Assembly: GCA_030824515.1 (NCBI GenBank)
Contig: JAVBXN010000058.1
Span: 1 to 61,305 of the forward strand
Source: Pelobacter sp.
GTDB lineage: Bacteria; Desulfobacterota; Desulfuromonadia; Geobacterales; Pseudopelobacteraceae
Reading direction: 5' to 3'
DNA length: 61,305 bases
Shown: positions 36,202 through 45,349 of the stretch, in pieces
Layout: each line of letters starts with the position of its first letter
Position numbering within the stretch: position 1 is the stretch's first letter
Made by a program: the position numbers and the translations under genes
Notes under the pieces: model-generated
The model's database searches: none
Told to the model about the DNA's origin: nothing
Seen by the model: only the letters and a program-made list of their open reading frames with translations

Positions 36202-38166
36202 ATGGGGAAAAATCGCGAGAGAAAAAGACCTTGCGCACAGATGGGAGCGGGAATTATCGCACTGATGGCAATATTGTTCAGTGTCGGGACAGCCCGGGCT
36301 GCCAGTGTCCTCAACTCTTGCACTACTTACTGCCATGGCGCATCACCACAGGATGGGGCCAGGAAAGCCAATCCGCATTTCGGTTCGCAATCCAGTGCAT
36401 TTCTGGGCAACCACCGCAATCATCTCCCGGCGGTTGCCACAGCAGCCAGCTGCAGCATCTGCCACACTCCGGTAACTTCAACCAGCTATGGCCACCAGAA
36501 TAATGTGATCAACATGGCTAACAGCCTTAAAGGCTATTCTTCCGCTACACTGCGGGCAAAGTACGACAAAGGGGTTTTCTTCAACCAGACCTCGATTCCC
36601 AACCTGACAAACGCCCGCTGTTCCAACGTCAATTGCCACTTTGAGAAACAGACTCCGGTATGGGGTTCGTCCCCGACAGCCACAACCTGCGAAACCTGCC
36701 ATGGCGCCTTGGTCTCACCACTGACACTGGCACACTCAAAGCACATAGTTGCCCTTGGCAACACCATCGCCGCCTGTACATCGTGCCACAACAATTATGC
36801 CGGGGCCTCCGCCTATGCCCACGCCACAAGCGCCGGCAGACCAATAAAAGTAACAGTGGGCGCCTACACCGGATCTAACAGCAGGTATCTGCCGAGTCAG
36901 GCTTCAGGACGGTTGACAGGCACTTGTTCTTCCGTGGTCTGCCATGGTTCCGGAACACAGTTGCCATGGAGCGGCACACTCTGGTCAACAACCGACCAGT
37001 GCGGCAAATGCCACAGCAGCACAACAGTCGGCGCCGTCTCGGCCGGCACGCCATTTTACAGCACATCCTATCCGACCAAGGTTACAGCAGTAACAGACCC
37101 TAAAGCCGGAGCGCACACGGCACATATCACCAGCACCGACAGCCTGTCTGCCGTTGTCGATTGCAACGCTTGCCACGGCACAGTCACGTTGACGGCCGCT
37201 ACCCACATGAACGGAACCACCAACTTCACCTGGAGTACTCTGGCCACCAAGAACGGCGCCCTGGCCCCGGCTTACTCGACCACTACCCGCGCATGTTCCA
37301 ATGTCTACTGCCACGGCGCCTCCATGCCGGGAGGAGACACTTCCGGCACCAACCGGGCACCAGTCTGGAATGTTGCCTTCCTGTCGGCGACGCTCAGCCG
37401 AGCGGCCTGTGCCTCGTGCCATGGCTTCCCGCCGCCGACAACCGCCGGGCATCCGGCTGTTACCATCCCCGCAACATGGCCTGCGGCAGGAGCGGCTACC
37501 GGTGCTCTCGGAACGACCTGCAGCTGTCACGCTAACATCAATACAACCGGAACAACCTATGCCAATATATTCGTTAACAAAGCCCAGCATATCGACGGCA
37601 CACTGCAGGTATCCGGAGGCCATGCCGTACCGTACGATACTCACAATGCCGCTATTGTGACAGCCGGCGGGAACACCGCCTGCCTCGGCTGCCACGCGAT
37701 GGGTACTTCGGCCAGTGTCTATCCGGCTGCAGGCGGCGCCGCTCCGAACTGCATGAGCTGCCACAAAAAAGCCGCGCCGCTGCATACCGGCACAACCGCC
37801 GGAGCAAATTGCAGTTCCTGCCACGGTGTCAGCACGACCACCACCGCCGGCACCAAGGGTATTCCGGCCGGAACGGCATTCCCGGATGTGAGAAAGGGAC
37901 ATTCACGCAGTGACCATAGAGTTGTCTGCACCACCTGCCATGTGCTGGGGGCATCCGGCGGGACCGGATCCGGCGTGAATCATGGCCGCGGCTCCACCGC
38001 CGGACCGGTGCGGGATGGAAAACCGCATGTAGTTGGTCCCGCATTTGTTACCGGAGTTACAGTAACCGGTGGCGGAGTGAAAGGTACTTCACCTACGTCC
38101 GTATCCTGTAACCATAATATTATGACCGGCTCCGGCTGCAGCGGAAACGGCACCAAAACCTGGTAG
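36202..38166 (+). CDS. Multihaem cytochrome, 10 CXXCH plus 4 CX4CH plus one CXCH
   Basis: 654 residues; AGAAGGAG before the ATG. Signal peptide ends ...VGTARAA after a basic start. The N-terminal ~160 residues match the second giant cytochrome, starting ASVLNSCTTYCHG. Ten CXXCH (CSICH, CETCH, CTSCH, CGKCH, CNACH, CASCH, CLGCH, CMSCH, CSSCH, CTTCH), four CX4CH (CTTYCH, CSNVNCH, CSSVVCH, CSNVYCH) and one CSCH. The end differs from the other two: a Gly/Thr-rich stretch with a final CNHNIMTGSGC and no haem motif. Last cytochrome of the riboswitch operon. Confidence 0.88.
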   Translation: MGKNRERKRPCAQMGAGIIALMAILFSVGTARAASVLNSCTTYCHGASPQDGARKANPHFGSQSSAFLGNHRNHLPAVATAASCSICHTPVTSTSYGHQNNVINMANSLKGYSSATLRAKYDKGVFFNQTSIPNLTNARCSNVNCHFEKQTPVWGSSPTATTCETCHGALVSPLTLAHSKHIVALGNTIAACTSCHNNYAGASAYAHATSAGRPIKVTVGAYTGSNSRYLPSQASGRLTGTCSSVVCHGSGTQLPWSGTLWSTTDQCGKCHSSTTVGAVSAGTPFYSTSYPTKVTAVTDPKAGAHTAHITSTDSLSAVVDCNACHGTVTLTAATHMNGTTNFTWSTLATKNGALAPAYSTTTRACSNVYCHGASMPGGDTSGTNRAPVWNVAFLSATLSRAACASCHGFPPPTTAGHPAVTIPATWPAAGAATGALGTTCSCHANINTTGTTYANIFVNKAQHIDGTLQVSGGHAVPYDTHNAAIVTAGGNTACLGCHAMGTSASVYPAAGGAAPNCMSCHKKAAPLHTGTTAGANCSSCHGVSTTTTAGTKGIPAGTAFPDVRKGHSRSDHRVVCTTCHVLGASGGTGSGVNHGRGSTAGPVRDGKPHVVGPAFVTGVTVTGGGVKGTSPTSVSCNHNIMTGSGCSGNGTKTW

Positions 38167-38201
38167 CACAGTCCCGCTTATTTCTTTGATTGCGTAGATT
38201 C

Positions 38202-38230
38202 AAGGCCGGGCATTTCGTCCGGCCTTTTTT
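38202..38230 (+). terminator. Intrinsic terminator after the cytochrome operon
   Basis: AAGGCCGG (38202-38209) and CCGGCCTT (38219-38226) pair around a 9-nt loop, followed by T4-6. It separates the cytochromes from the resB/ccsA genes 36 bp downstream. Confidence 0.8.
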
Positions 38231-38266
38231 CTGGGGTTGATTCTTCTGTTGACGAAAGAGGATCAG

Positions 38267-39589
38267 GTGAATAAATTCAAACAATTCATCACTGCTCGCA
38301 GCATCTCACTGGGACTGATCCTGATGCTGGCAGGAGTTATGTATATCTCGACCCTGGTCCCGCAGCAGATCGATTCAACGCCGGGAACCATGGAAGCCTG
38401 GCGCAGCGGGCATGCCAGCTGGTTGTGGCTGGTCGATGTACTCCAACTGCACAGCATCTACGGCCAACCGTGGTTCGCCGCCACAATCCTCTGTGCCGCC
38501 CTGTCGCTGGGAGTTTCATCCTATGATCAACTGGTTGTAACCCGGAGAAAACTGCACTCCACCGCTACCTCTTCAGCCGAGGAAATTGCGGTGGCGCTGT
38601 CCAGACACTTGCTTGAATCGGTTGCACACACAAACCGGTATCGTTCTATCAAGATCGGCTCCGGCGATAATCTTAAATTCATCAAAAATCCTTGGGGATA
38701 TTTCGGTGTCATTTTGCTACATGTCGGAATGACCCTGGTGATACTGGTTTCACTGTATGTGTCCCTGACCGGGCGCCAGGGAGCGCTCATGCTGGTCGAA
38801 GGCGAACAGCGAGACGGGCGGCAGCCCTGGAACGCTCATCAGCACGGCTTGATGGTTGCTCCGTTGCAACTGCCCGGAGCCATGCGGCTCGACAGGGTCA
38901 GGGTGCATTTTGACGACAAAAACCGGCAGCAGGAGGTATCTTCCGACATTTCCTTTACCGATCAGTCCGGCAGGACAGAATCGCTGATAGCATCCATAAA
39001 CAGGATTCAGCATTACCGTGGCCTGCGCATATACCACGCTGCGCAATATGGCGACGCTTTCACGGTCACGTTCACAGACCGTGAAGGCAATTCGCATGTT
39101 GAGAGAATCATGGTACAACAGGCGATGGATCCGGCCAAGTCCGGCTACAGTGAAGATTTCAGTGTAACCTGGTCACCATTCCTGTTTGATGCAAAATACT
39201 TTGCCGACGCCGACAGGAAGAGTATGCTGAGTACAAACCCCGAGCTTTTTTTACGTATGCTTGACGGGGGCCGGGAAACTGCGCGGACCTCTTTAACAAG
39301 AGGAGTAACGGCTAATTTAGGAGAATACAGGGTAAAGTTTGACCGGGTGGAGAAATGGTCAAAGTTGATTATTGTGGATATTACCGGCATATCTGCCATA
39401 TTTGCAGGGTTTGCGATAATCATGCTGGGCGGTTTGATACACTACATGGCTCCGCCGCGAGAATTGATCGGGATCAGACAACGGGACGGAAATTATAATA
39501 TTTACTGGAAAGCGGTCTACTTCCGGGACTTTTTTGTAGAAGAACGGGATCAGATGATAACGACTTTCAATGAAGGAAGCTTGGTATGA
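38267..39589 (+). CDS. resB: ResB/Ccs1-like cytochrome c biogenesis protein
   Basis: 440 residues from GTG 38267 (GAGGATCAG before it; a TTG at 38237 is an alternative). Membrane segments near residues 15-40 and 65-85 (LYVSLTGRQG further on), a large periplasmic domain and a C-terminal helix (SAIFAGFAIIMLGGLIHYMAPPRE). ResB with CcsA forms the system II haem-handling and ligation complex for c-type cytochromes. The stop overlaps the ccsA start by 4 bp. Placed directly behind the giant cytochromes. Confidence 0.85.
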   Translation: MNKFKQFITARSISLGLILMLAGVMYISTLVPQQIDSTPGTMEAWRSGHASWLWLVDVLQLHSIYGQPWFAATILCAALSLGVSSYDQLVVTRRKLHSTATSSAEEIAVALSRHLLESVAHTNRYRSIKIGSGDNLKFIKNPWGYFGVILLHVGMTLVILVSLYVSLTGRQGALMLVEGEQRDGRQPWNAHQHGLMVAPLQLPGAMRLDRVRVHFDDKNRQQEVSSDISFTDQSGRTESLIASINRIQHYRGLRIYHAAQYGDAFTVTFTDREGNSHVERIMVQQAMDPAKSGYSEDFSVTWSPFLFDAKYFADADRKSMLSTNPELFLRMLDGGRETARTSLTRGVTANLGEYRVKFDRVEKWSKLIIVDITGISAIFAGFAIIMLGGLIHYMAPPRELIGIRQRDGNYNIYWKAVYFRDFFVEERDQMITTFNEGSLV

Positions 39590-40413
39590 AATTGTCTCTG
39601 GAGTTATACATTTCGGCCAACTGGGCGGTTGTTGTTGTCTATGTCCTGGCAACGATATCCAATGTTGCCGGTGTGCTGTTCAACAACGAACGCATGGAGC
39701 GGATCAGCTACTGGGGCGCAAGCCTTGGATTGGCACTGCATAGCCTTGTGATCGCCTATTGGTGGTCCGTAGTTGGGCATGGCCCCTACATGGCTCCGAA
39801 CGAGGTGCTCTCTTCCGATGCCTGGGCGGTGATGGCTGCATTCCTGATTTTCCTGAGAATCTACCCGCGCATCAAGCCGGCCAGCATCCTGGCTTTTCCC
39901 TCCGCTTTTCTGATGCTGGCACTCTCGCTGTTTTACAATCCGGGAATCCGCACCCTGCCGGCCACTTTCCGCAGTGTCTGGCTGATCATACATATCGGAC
40001 TCTACAAGATATCACTGGCCACTCTGGTGATCGGCTGCGCTCTGGCGATTTTCTACCTGTTAAAGCAACGCGGCGACAGAGGCTGGCTGGCGCGTCTGCC
40101 GACGCTGGAAACGCTGGATGTCTATAGCTACCGTTTTGCCGGATTTGGATTTATCTTCTGGACCATAGGCATGCTGGCCGGCTCAATTTGGGCGCACCAG
40201 TCCTGGGGCCGCTTCTGGGGGTGGGATCCGACTGAAACCTGGTCGCTGATAACCTGCCTGATGTTCGGCGCCTATCTGCATCTGCGGCGTTTTTTCAAGT
40301 TGAAAGGGACAGCGGCTGCGTGGTTTTTCATCGCCTGTTTCATAATTTCACTGGTATCATTGTTTGGAATGGCCACATTGAGCGGTTCGATCCACTCGGA
40401 GTACTTCAAGTAA
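39586..40413 (+). CDS. ccsA: CcsA/ResC cytochrome c biogenesis protein
   Basis: 275 residues with about eight membrane helices. The WWD-type haem domain is seen as GSIWAHQSWGRFWGWDPTETWSLITCLM, with the following and preceding conserved His (HIGLYK; MATLSGSIHSEYFK). It presents haem for attachment to apocytochromes at the outer face of the inner membrane. Together with resB it is the maturation pair for the multihaem proteins upstream; unusual CXCH and CX4CH sites may need such a dedicated ligase. Confidence 0.92.
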   Translation: MKLSLELYISANWAVVVVYVLATISNVAGVLFNNERMERISYWGASLGLALHSLVIAYWWSVVGHGPYMAPNEVLSSDAWAVMAAFLIFLRIYPRIKPASILAFPSAFLMLALSLFYNPGIRTLPATFRSVWLIIHIGLYKISLATLVIGCALAIFYLLKQRGDRGWLARLPTLETLDVYSYRFAGFGFIFWTIGMLAGSIWAHQSWGRFWGWDPTETWSLITCLMFGAYLHLRRFFKLKGTAAAWFFIACFIISLVSLFGMATLSGSIHSEYFK

Positions 40414-40439
40414 CTGCCTGATCGAGAGGGACTACAATC

Positions 40440-41951
40440 ATGACCATTAAGCGCATTACCCTCATCACCCCCCCCTATCATTCCGGTGTCGTGGAATCCG
40501 CCGGCACCTGGCTGAACGTCGGCTTCGTCTATATTGCCGGCTCGTTGCGGGCGGCCGGATACGAGGTCGATTACTACGACGCCATGTCGCTATGGCACAC
40601 CTGGCCGGATATACAAAAACGAATCGAAGACTTTCGTCCGGATGCCGTACTGACCACCTCGTTCACCGCTTCCATCGTAGACGCCATCAAGATTTGCCGA
40701 CTAGCCAAGGAGATCGACCCGACTATCGTCACAGCCTTGGGCAACGTGCATGCCACCTTCTGCTATGACGAAATCCTGCTGCACGACAATAAAAGCGTTG
40801 ATTATATCGTGCGGGGTGAGGGCGAAGTCACGCTGGTGGAACTGTTTGACTGCCTGAACGCCGGCGATGACGCCAAAAAAGTCAATGGCCTGGCCTTCTG
40901 GCGCGACGGCGGCGTGCTGGCCACGCCGAAAGCGCAATACATCCAGGACCTGGACGGACTACCCATGGCCTGGGATCTGGTGGATTGGCCGATCTATAAA
41001 TATCGCGCCAAACATGACGCGCGCCTTGCAATCATCTCCTCCTCGCGCGGCTGCCAGCAGCAGTGTTCGTTCTGCTCCCAGCAACTGTTCTGGTCACGAA
41101 CCTGGCGCGCCAGAAGTCCGGAGAACGTGATTGCCGAACTGGAGCTGCTCAGCAGGAACTACGGCGTGGAAGTCGCCATGCTGGCCGATGAGATACCGAC
41201 CTTTGACCGTGAACGCTGGGTGCGCATCCTGGATCTGATGATCGAACGCCGGGTACCGGTCAAACTGCTGATGGAAACCCGAGTTGACGACATCCTGCGG
41301 GACGCCGACATCATGGACAAATACCGTCTGGCCGGAGTCGACCACATCTACGTGGGTGTAGAAGCCGGATCACAGGAAACCCTCGACCTGTTCAAGAAGG
41401 ACACCCAGGTGGCCCAGTCCAAACAGGCCATCGACCTGATCAACAACGCCGACATCGTTTCCGAAACATCCTTTGTTCTGGGCATGCCCGAAGACACACC
41501 CGAATCCATCGCCCAGACAGTGGAGCTGGCCAAACATTACAATCCGGACATGGCCTTTTTCCTGGCTATCGCCCCCTGGCCCTACGCCGAACTGTATCCC
41601 CAGCTTGAGGAATTCGTCGCCACCAAGGACTATCGCAAATACAACCTGGTGGAGCCGGTGATAAAACCCAAAAACATGACCATGGAAGAGTTGGGCCGCG
41701 AACTGGGCCGGGCATCACAAAAATTCTTCATGCACAAGTTCCAGACCCTGCACACGCTGACCCCCTGGAAGCAGGAATTCATGCTCTCGGTACTGGACCT
41801 ACTGATCAACCACTCCTATCTGGCCGGGCAGATGAAAGCGGCCATGCGGGATGGCAAGGACATGCCGGAAGAGGTCAAGACGTTGCTCAGGGCGGTCAAG
41901 GGGGCTGCCGGGCATATGGATCGTCACCCGGCCGTGGCGCCAATACCTTGA
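40440..41951 (+). CDS. B12-binding-domain radical SAM protein
   Basis: 503 residues. N-terminal ~150 residues form a cobalamin-binding fold (TLITPPYHSG...GYEVDYYDAM; RGEGEVTLVELF). The radical SAM site is CQQQCSFC (SRGCQQQCSFCSQQLFW) with the later GVEAGSQETLDLFKKDT motif. This BchE-like class performs methylations or ring-forming chemistry. The substrate is unknown; the C-terminal helical tail is family-specific. It starts 27 bp after ccsA on the same strand, so it may be linked to cytochrome or membrane chemistry. Confidence 0.87.
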   Translation: MTIKRITLITPPYHSGVVESAGTWLNVGFVYIAGSLRAAGYEVDYYDAMSLWHTWPDIQKRIEDFRPDAVLTTSFTASIVDAIKICRLAKEIDPTIVTALGNVHATFCYDEILLHDNKSVDYIVRGEGEVTLVELFDCLNAGDDAKKVNGLAFWRDGGVLATPKAQYIQDLDGLPMAWDLVDWPIYKYRAKHDARLAIISSSRGCQQQCSFCSQQLFWSRTWRARSPENVIAELELLSRNYGVEVAMLADEIPTFDRERWVRILDLMIERRVPVKLLMETRVDDILRDADIMDKYRLAGVDHIYVGVEAGSQETLDLFKKDTQVAQSKQAIDLINNADIVSETSFVLGMPEDTPESIAQTVELAKHYNPDMAFFLAIAPWPYAELYPQLEEFVATKDYRKYNLVEPVIKPKNMTMEELGRELGRASQKFFMHKFQTLHTLTPWKQEFMLSVLDLLINHSYLAGQMKAAMRDGKDMPEEVKTLLRAVKGAAGHMDRHPAVAPIP

Positions 41952-41966
41952 ACCGGGGTTCAGCAA

Positions 41967-42317
41967 ATGCAGATCAATAAATCATTAGTGATTCTGAACG
42001 GATTTGTGCACGATTTTGCGGCCGGTATCTGGCTGGCGGTCATTGTTACCATCGGCATGCTGCACAGGGCCCACAGCACCCATCCGGAGATCACCGCTGT
42101 GATCAACACCCTTGAACACCGGTTTTTCTGGGCCAGTGCCGCCGCCATGGTGCTGATCATGGCAACAGGCGCCGGCAGAACCTTCACCTATGTTGAAAAC
42201 TGGTACGGTCCGGATGCCGAGCGGGTTCGCCGCAGAATGCTGATAGTGAAGCACATCATCCTGTTTGCCTGTTTCGGAGCCGGTTATCTGTATGTGTACG
42301 GCAAGGTTTTTCATTGA
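41967..42317 (+). CDS. Small membrane protein, four helices, unknown (CopD-like in outline)
   Basis: 116 residues with three to four hydrophobic segments (NGFVHDFAAGIWLAVIVTIGML; FWASAAAMVLIMATGAGRTF; MLIVKHIILFACFGAGYLYVY) and several His near membrane faces (VHDF, LHRAH, KHII). The pattern recalls CopD-type or cytochrome b-like proteins, but no firm family could be assigned. It is 16 bp after the radical SAM gene. Confidence 0.65.
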   Translation: MQINKSLVILNGFVHDFAAGIWLAVIVTIGMLHRAHSTHPEITAVINTLEHRFFWASAAAMVLIMATGAGRTFTYVENWYGPDAERVRRRMLIVKHIILFACFGAGYLYVYGKVFH

Positions 42318-42368
42318 AAGACCGGACAGATTAATCAAGGCGGCATGAACGCGAATACAACGTTTTGT

Positions 42369-45185
42369 CTAGCCGATCTTTACCGTCTTGTAGATAAAAT
42401 TCTTGAACCTGAACAGCTGCCGCTGCTCGTCATCTCGCCCCATACCATGATCCAGGGCCTTGAGATAACGTGCCACCGCCGGAATGGTCTTGCCTGCTTT
42501 GCCCCGCGCCCTTTCGATTACAAGCCGAACAGTTTCCCTGGATATGTCGTTTCGTGAAAACGGCTCATACACATCTGACCAGAAATCGCCACCAGCTTCA
42601 ATTCTGTCCAGAATTTCACCCGCCACCCGCTCATCAAGATTGCGGGAGGCGGGCGCGGCCGAACCAGTTTCCAGACAACCGGTGCCTGCTATTGCCTTTG
42701 AAATGGCCTCTCCGCTGATGACATGCTTACTTCGGAAGAACAGCGCCCGCAAAAGGATACTGCGAAGCTCGCGAATATTTCCCTTGTAGTTATGGCGCAT
42801 CAGTATTTCTTTTGCCTCTTTGGCCAGGATCGGCGGTTTTTCGAGCGGTTCGTTGTCGCCGCGGTAGGTTCGGTACAACTTCCCAAGAAAATGCACCGCC
42901 AGGTCGGGGATGTCTTCGCGTCGTTCATTAAGTGAAGGCAGACGAATCGACAGCTCGGAAAGGCGATGATAAAGATCTTCGCGGAACCGCCCTGCGGCAA
43001 TTTCCTCATGAAGGTTTTTATTGGTTGCGGCAACCAGCAGTACCCGGCTGTAGCGATCCGTGTTCTCACCCAACCTTACAAAACCGCCGTTGTCCAGAAA
43101 ACGCAGCAGCTGTACCTGGGTTTTGGGGTCGGCGTCACCGATCTCGTCCAGGAAAACGATCCCGCCAATGGTTTCTTCCAGGATGCCACGCCGGTCAGTG
43201 TATGCTCCGGTGAAGGCACCCTTCTTGTGGCCGAAAAGCTCCGAATAGGTCAGATCGCCGGCATAGGCGGCAATGTTGCTCTTCTTGACCGGCAGTTCTC
43301 CGTTGGGATTCAGATCACGGCGATACAGTTCGTTAAGCTTGTTGTAAAGGTTGTTGAAGAAAAACTCCTTGCCCGACCCGGTCTGCCCAGTGACCAGAAT
43401 AGAGGGAAGCCCGATGGTTGCCTCCTGCAGGATGTTGCGGGCCCAATATATGATGCGGTTGAATAGGGGCGGCGATACCGTGTTAATGAAATCGACCACT
43501 TCCTGTGATTTGGGACTGTTTCCGATGATGTTGCCGAGCCGGTATGAAGAGATGTGCGGATCTTTGTAGGCTACGTCGGTGGTAAGCCGGTTGACCTCGC
43601 CCTGCAGTCGTTCGATACGCTGCAGGTCGGAAATATGTCGGGCTGTCAACGAACCGATGATCTGCAGGATTCGGCGGTGTTCCTCGCTGAAGAATTCATA
43701 TTGCAGCGAATTCAGGCAGATCACGGCAATTACTTCTTCATCGCAGATGATTGGCACTGCGATTTCACTTTTGAGCAGATCGCTCATTGAACGGTGAAAA
43801 CCACCGCCGCTCTGTTCGATTTCCACTCGTGCTATGATCTTGGGCTGTTTGGTGAAAGCCACGTAGCCAGTCAGGCTGCGTTCCTCAGGCGGCAGTTCCG
43901 CCCCCCCCACCGGAAAAGGGGGGATGTACTTTTTAAGCCATTCCTTATTTTTTGCGCCGATTATGCTCCCTGCTTCGTCCTCCACCACCAGCCATTTCAT
44001 GCCGTCACGCTCACTGACAACGGCGATACTGCCGGTATCGGCCCCGATAAGCTCGGTCGCCTTGGAAAGGACCTTAGTCAGAAATGGCTGCAGGTTTTCA
44101 GTCCGCTCGTTCAGCAGGTCGGTAATTTCCGACAGAACCCGGATTTCGAGATGCTCGCCACCAACCTCGCTGATTACCCGTTCAACCATTTCGGCGTGAG
44201 TCTGCAAGAGTCCCATCTCAAAATCACTGAAGCGATAAAGGTCGTGGGAATAGTAATTAACCAGACAGATGATACGGCGGTTTTCGGGGTTGAAGCGCGG
44301 AACTACATACAAAGACCTCAGCTCCATGGATTCGGTAAGTGCGCGTTTCTGCAGGTTGTGCTGCGTCAGATCAGGAATGAAGAGCGGCTTCAGCAGACGT
44401 TCGTCGGTAATGATGGCCTGGTCGCTGATATAGTGTGATATCAGCGACTTTCCCTTGCGAAGATCGATGTTTCCCTGCTGATAATACATCTTTTCCAGCA
44501 TGTCATCGGAAGAATAGCTGGCAAGGATTTCAAGGGCTCCGACGGCGTCATTCTGCTGAGTTGGAACCAGCACCGAAGCCAGCGAAACTTTCTCGATCAG
44601 CTTTACCGCCGAACGAACCATCATTCCAGCGGCTTCCCGCGACTTGAACTCTTCCAGCCTCCGCGCCAGTTGTACCTGCTGGTGATATATCCTGGCCTGA
44701 TCCAGCTGACCGGCCACACAACCCGCAAATTCGGCCAATTGTGCTTTGCTGCGTGTGGCCAGCGACTCTTCAGGTATGGTCTGATCCAGACAAATCACGC
44801 CGATCGACTTTCCAAGACTTACTATCGGCATCACATAGCTTTTGCGTATGCCGAATCGATCCGCTAGTTCCATATCGATAGAAGTTGCCTGGGATGATGT
44901 AATTCTGAAATCCACCGGATACTGACTCATGAAAACCGAGGAAACCACCGTATCGGTCGAGCCGATTGCAAAGCTGGCCTCACGAATCTCTTCGACACGC
45001 CGTCCGGTTGCATGGGCACAAGTCAGCGCGCCACGTGTCAGATCTTCAAGATAGATGCGCACCTGTTCACAGCCCGAAATCAGCTGTGCTCCTTCAGCCA
45101 AAGCGTAAAGCAGTTCGCCCTGATTTTCCTTGCCGTACGCGGAAATCTTAACCCGCAGTTCATCAATTCGGATGCTGGCAGACAT
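42369..45185 (-). CDS. GAF-domain sigma-54-dependent transcriptional activator
   Basis: 938 residues from the ATG at 45185 (AGGAGCATGT before it). Two to three GAF-like sensory regions (residues ~25-170, ~190-350, ~355-520; YVMPIVSLGKSIGVICLDQ, IAVPIICDEEVIAVICLNS), then an AAA+ sigma-54 activator domain: Walker A TGQTGSGKE (~600), GAFTGA loop (GHKKGAFTGAYTD), Walker B VFLDEIGD. The C-terminal region (SRNDISRETVRLVIERARGKAGKT) is an atypical HTH. It activates sigma-54 promoters in response to a small ligand or light/redox signal sensed by GAF. Its position next to flgM and the flagellar genes suggests motility or cytochrome control, but its target is not shown. Confidence 0.9.
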   Translation of the reverse strand: MSASIRIDELRVKISAYGKENQGELLYALAEGAQLISGCEQVRIYLEDLTRGALTCAHATGRRVEEIREASFAIGSTDTVVSSVFMSQYPVDFRITSSQATSIDMELADRFGIRKSYVMPIVSLGKSIGVICLDQTIPEESLATRSKAQLAEFAGCVAGQLDQARIYHQQVQLARRLEEFKSREAAGMMVRSAVKLIEKVSLASVLVPTQQNDAVGALEILASYSSDDMLEKMYYQQGNIDLRKGKSLISHYISDQAIITDERLLKPLFIPDLTQHNLQKRALTESMELRSLYVVPRFNPENRRIICLVNYYSHDLYRFSDFEMGLLQTHAEMVERVISEVGGEHLEIRVLSEITDLLNERTENLQPFLTKVLSKATELIGADTGSIAVVSERDGMKWLVVEDEAGSIIGAKNKEWLKKYIPPFPVGGAELPPEERSLTGYVAFTKQPKIIARVEIEQSGGGFHRSMSDLLKSEIAVPIICDEEVIAVICLNSLQYEFFSEEHRRILQIIGSLTARHISDLQRIERLQGEVNRLTTDVAYKDPHISSYRLGNIIGNSPKSQEVVDFINTVSPPLFNRIIYWARNILQEATIGLPSILVTGQTGSGKEFFFNNLYNKLNELYRRDLNPNGELPVKKSNIAAYAGDLTYSELFGHKKGAFTGAYTDRRGILEETIGGIVFLDEIGDADPKTQVQLLRFLDNGGFVRLGENTDRYSRVLLVAATNKNLHEEIAAGRFREDLYHRLSELSIRLPSLNERREDIPDLAVHFLGKLYRTYRGDNEPLEKPPILAKEAKEILMRHNYKGNIRELRSILLRALFFRSKHVISGEAISKAIAGTGCLETGSAAPASRNLDERVAGEILDRIEAGGDFWSDVYEPFSRNDISRETVRLVIERARGKAGKTIPAVARYLKALDHGMGRDDEQRQLFRFKNFIYKTVKIG

Positions 45186-45349
45186 ACATGCTCCTGTGCG
45201 GAATATTCGAACGAATATTACTCGTCTGTGTGCAAAATATACTCTGGCTGAATGTAGCGCGGGATCTGTAACAGGGTCAAGCGGGAAATGGGGTTCTGGC
45301 GGGCATCAAATCAAAAGGGCTCCGGCGTGTCCGGCGGGGCCCCATGGGT

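Noticed and set aside
45240..45349. GC-rich hairpin after flgM as a terminator
   Set aside because: Only short paired runs with mismatches can be drawn on the minus strand before TTTT; too weak to list as a feature.
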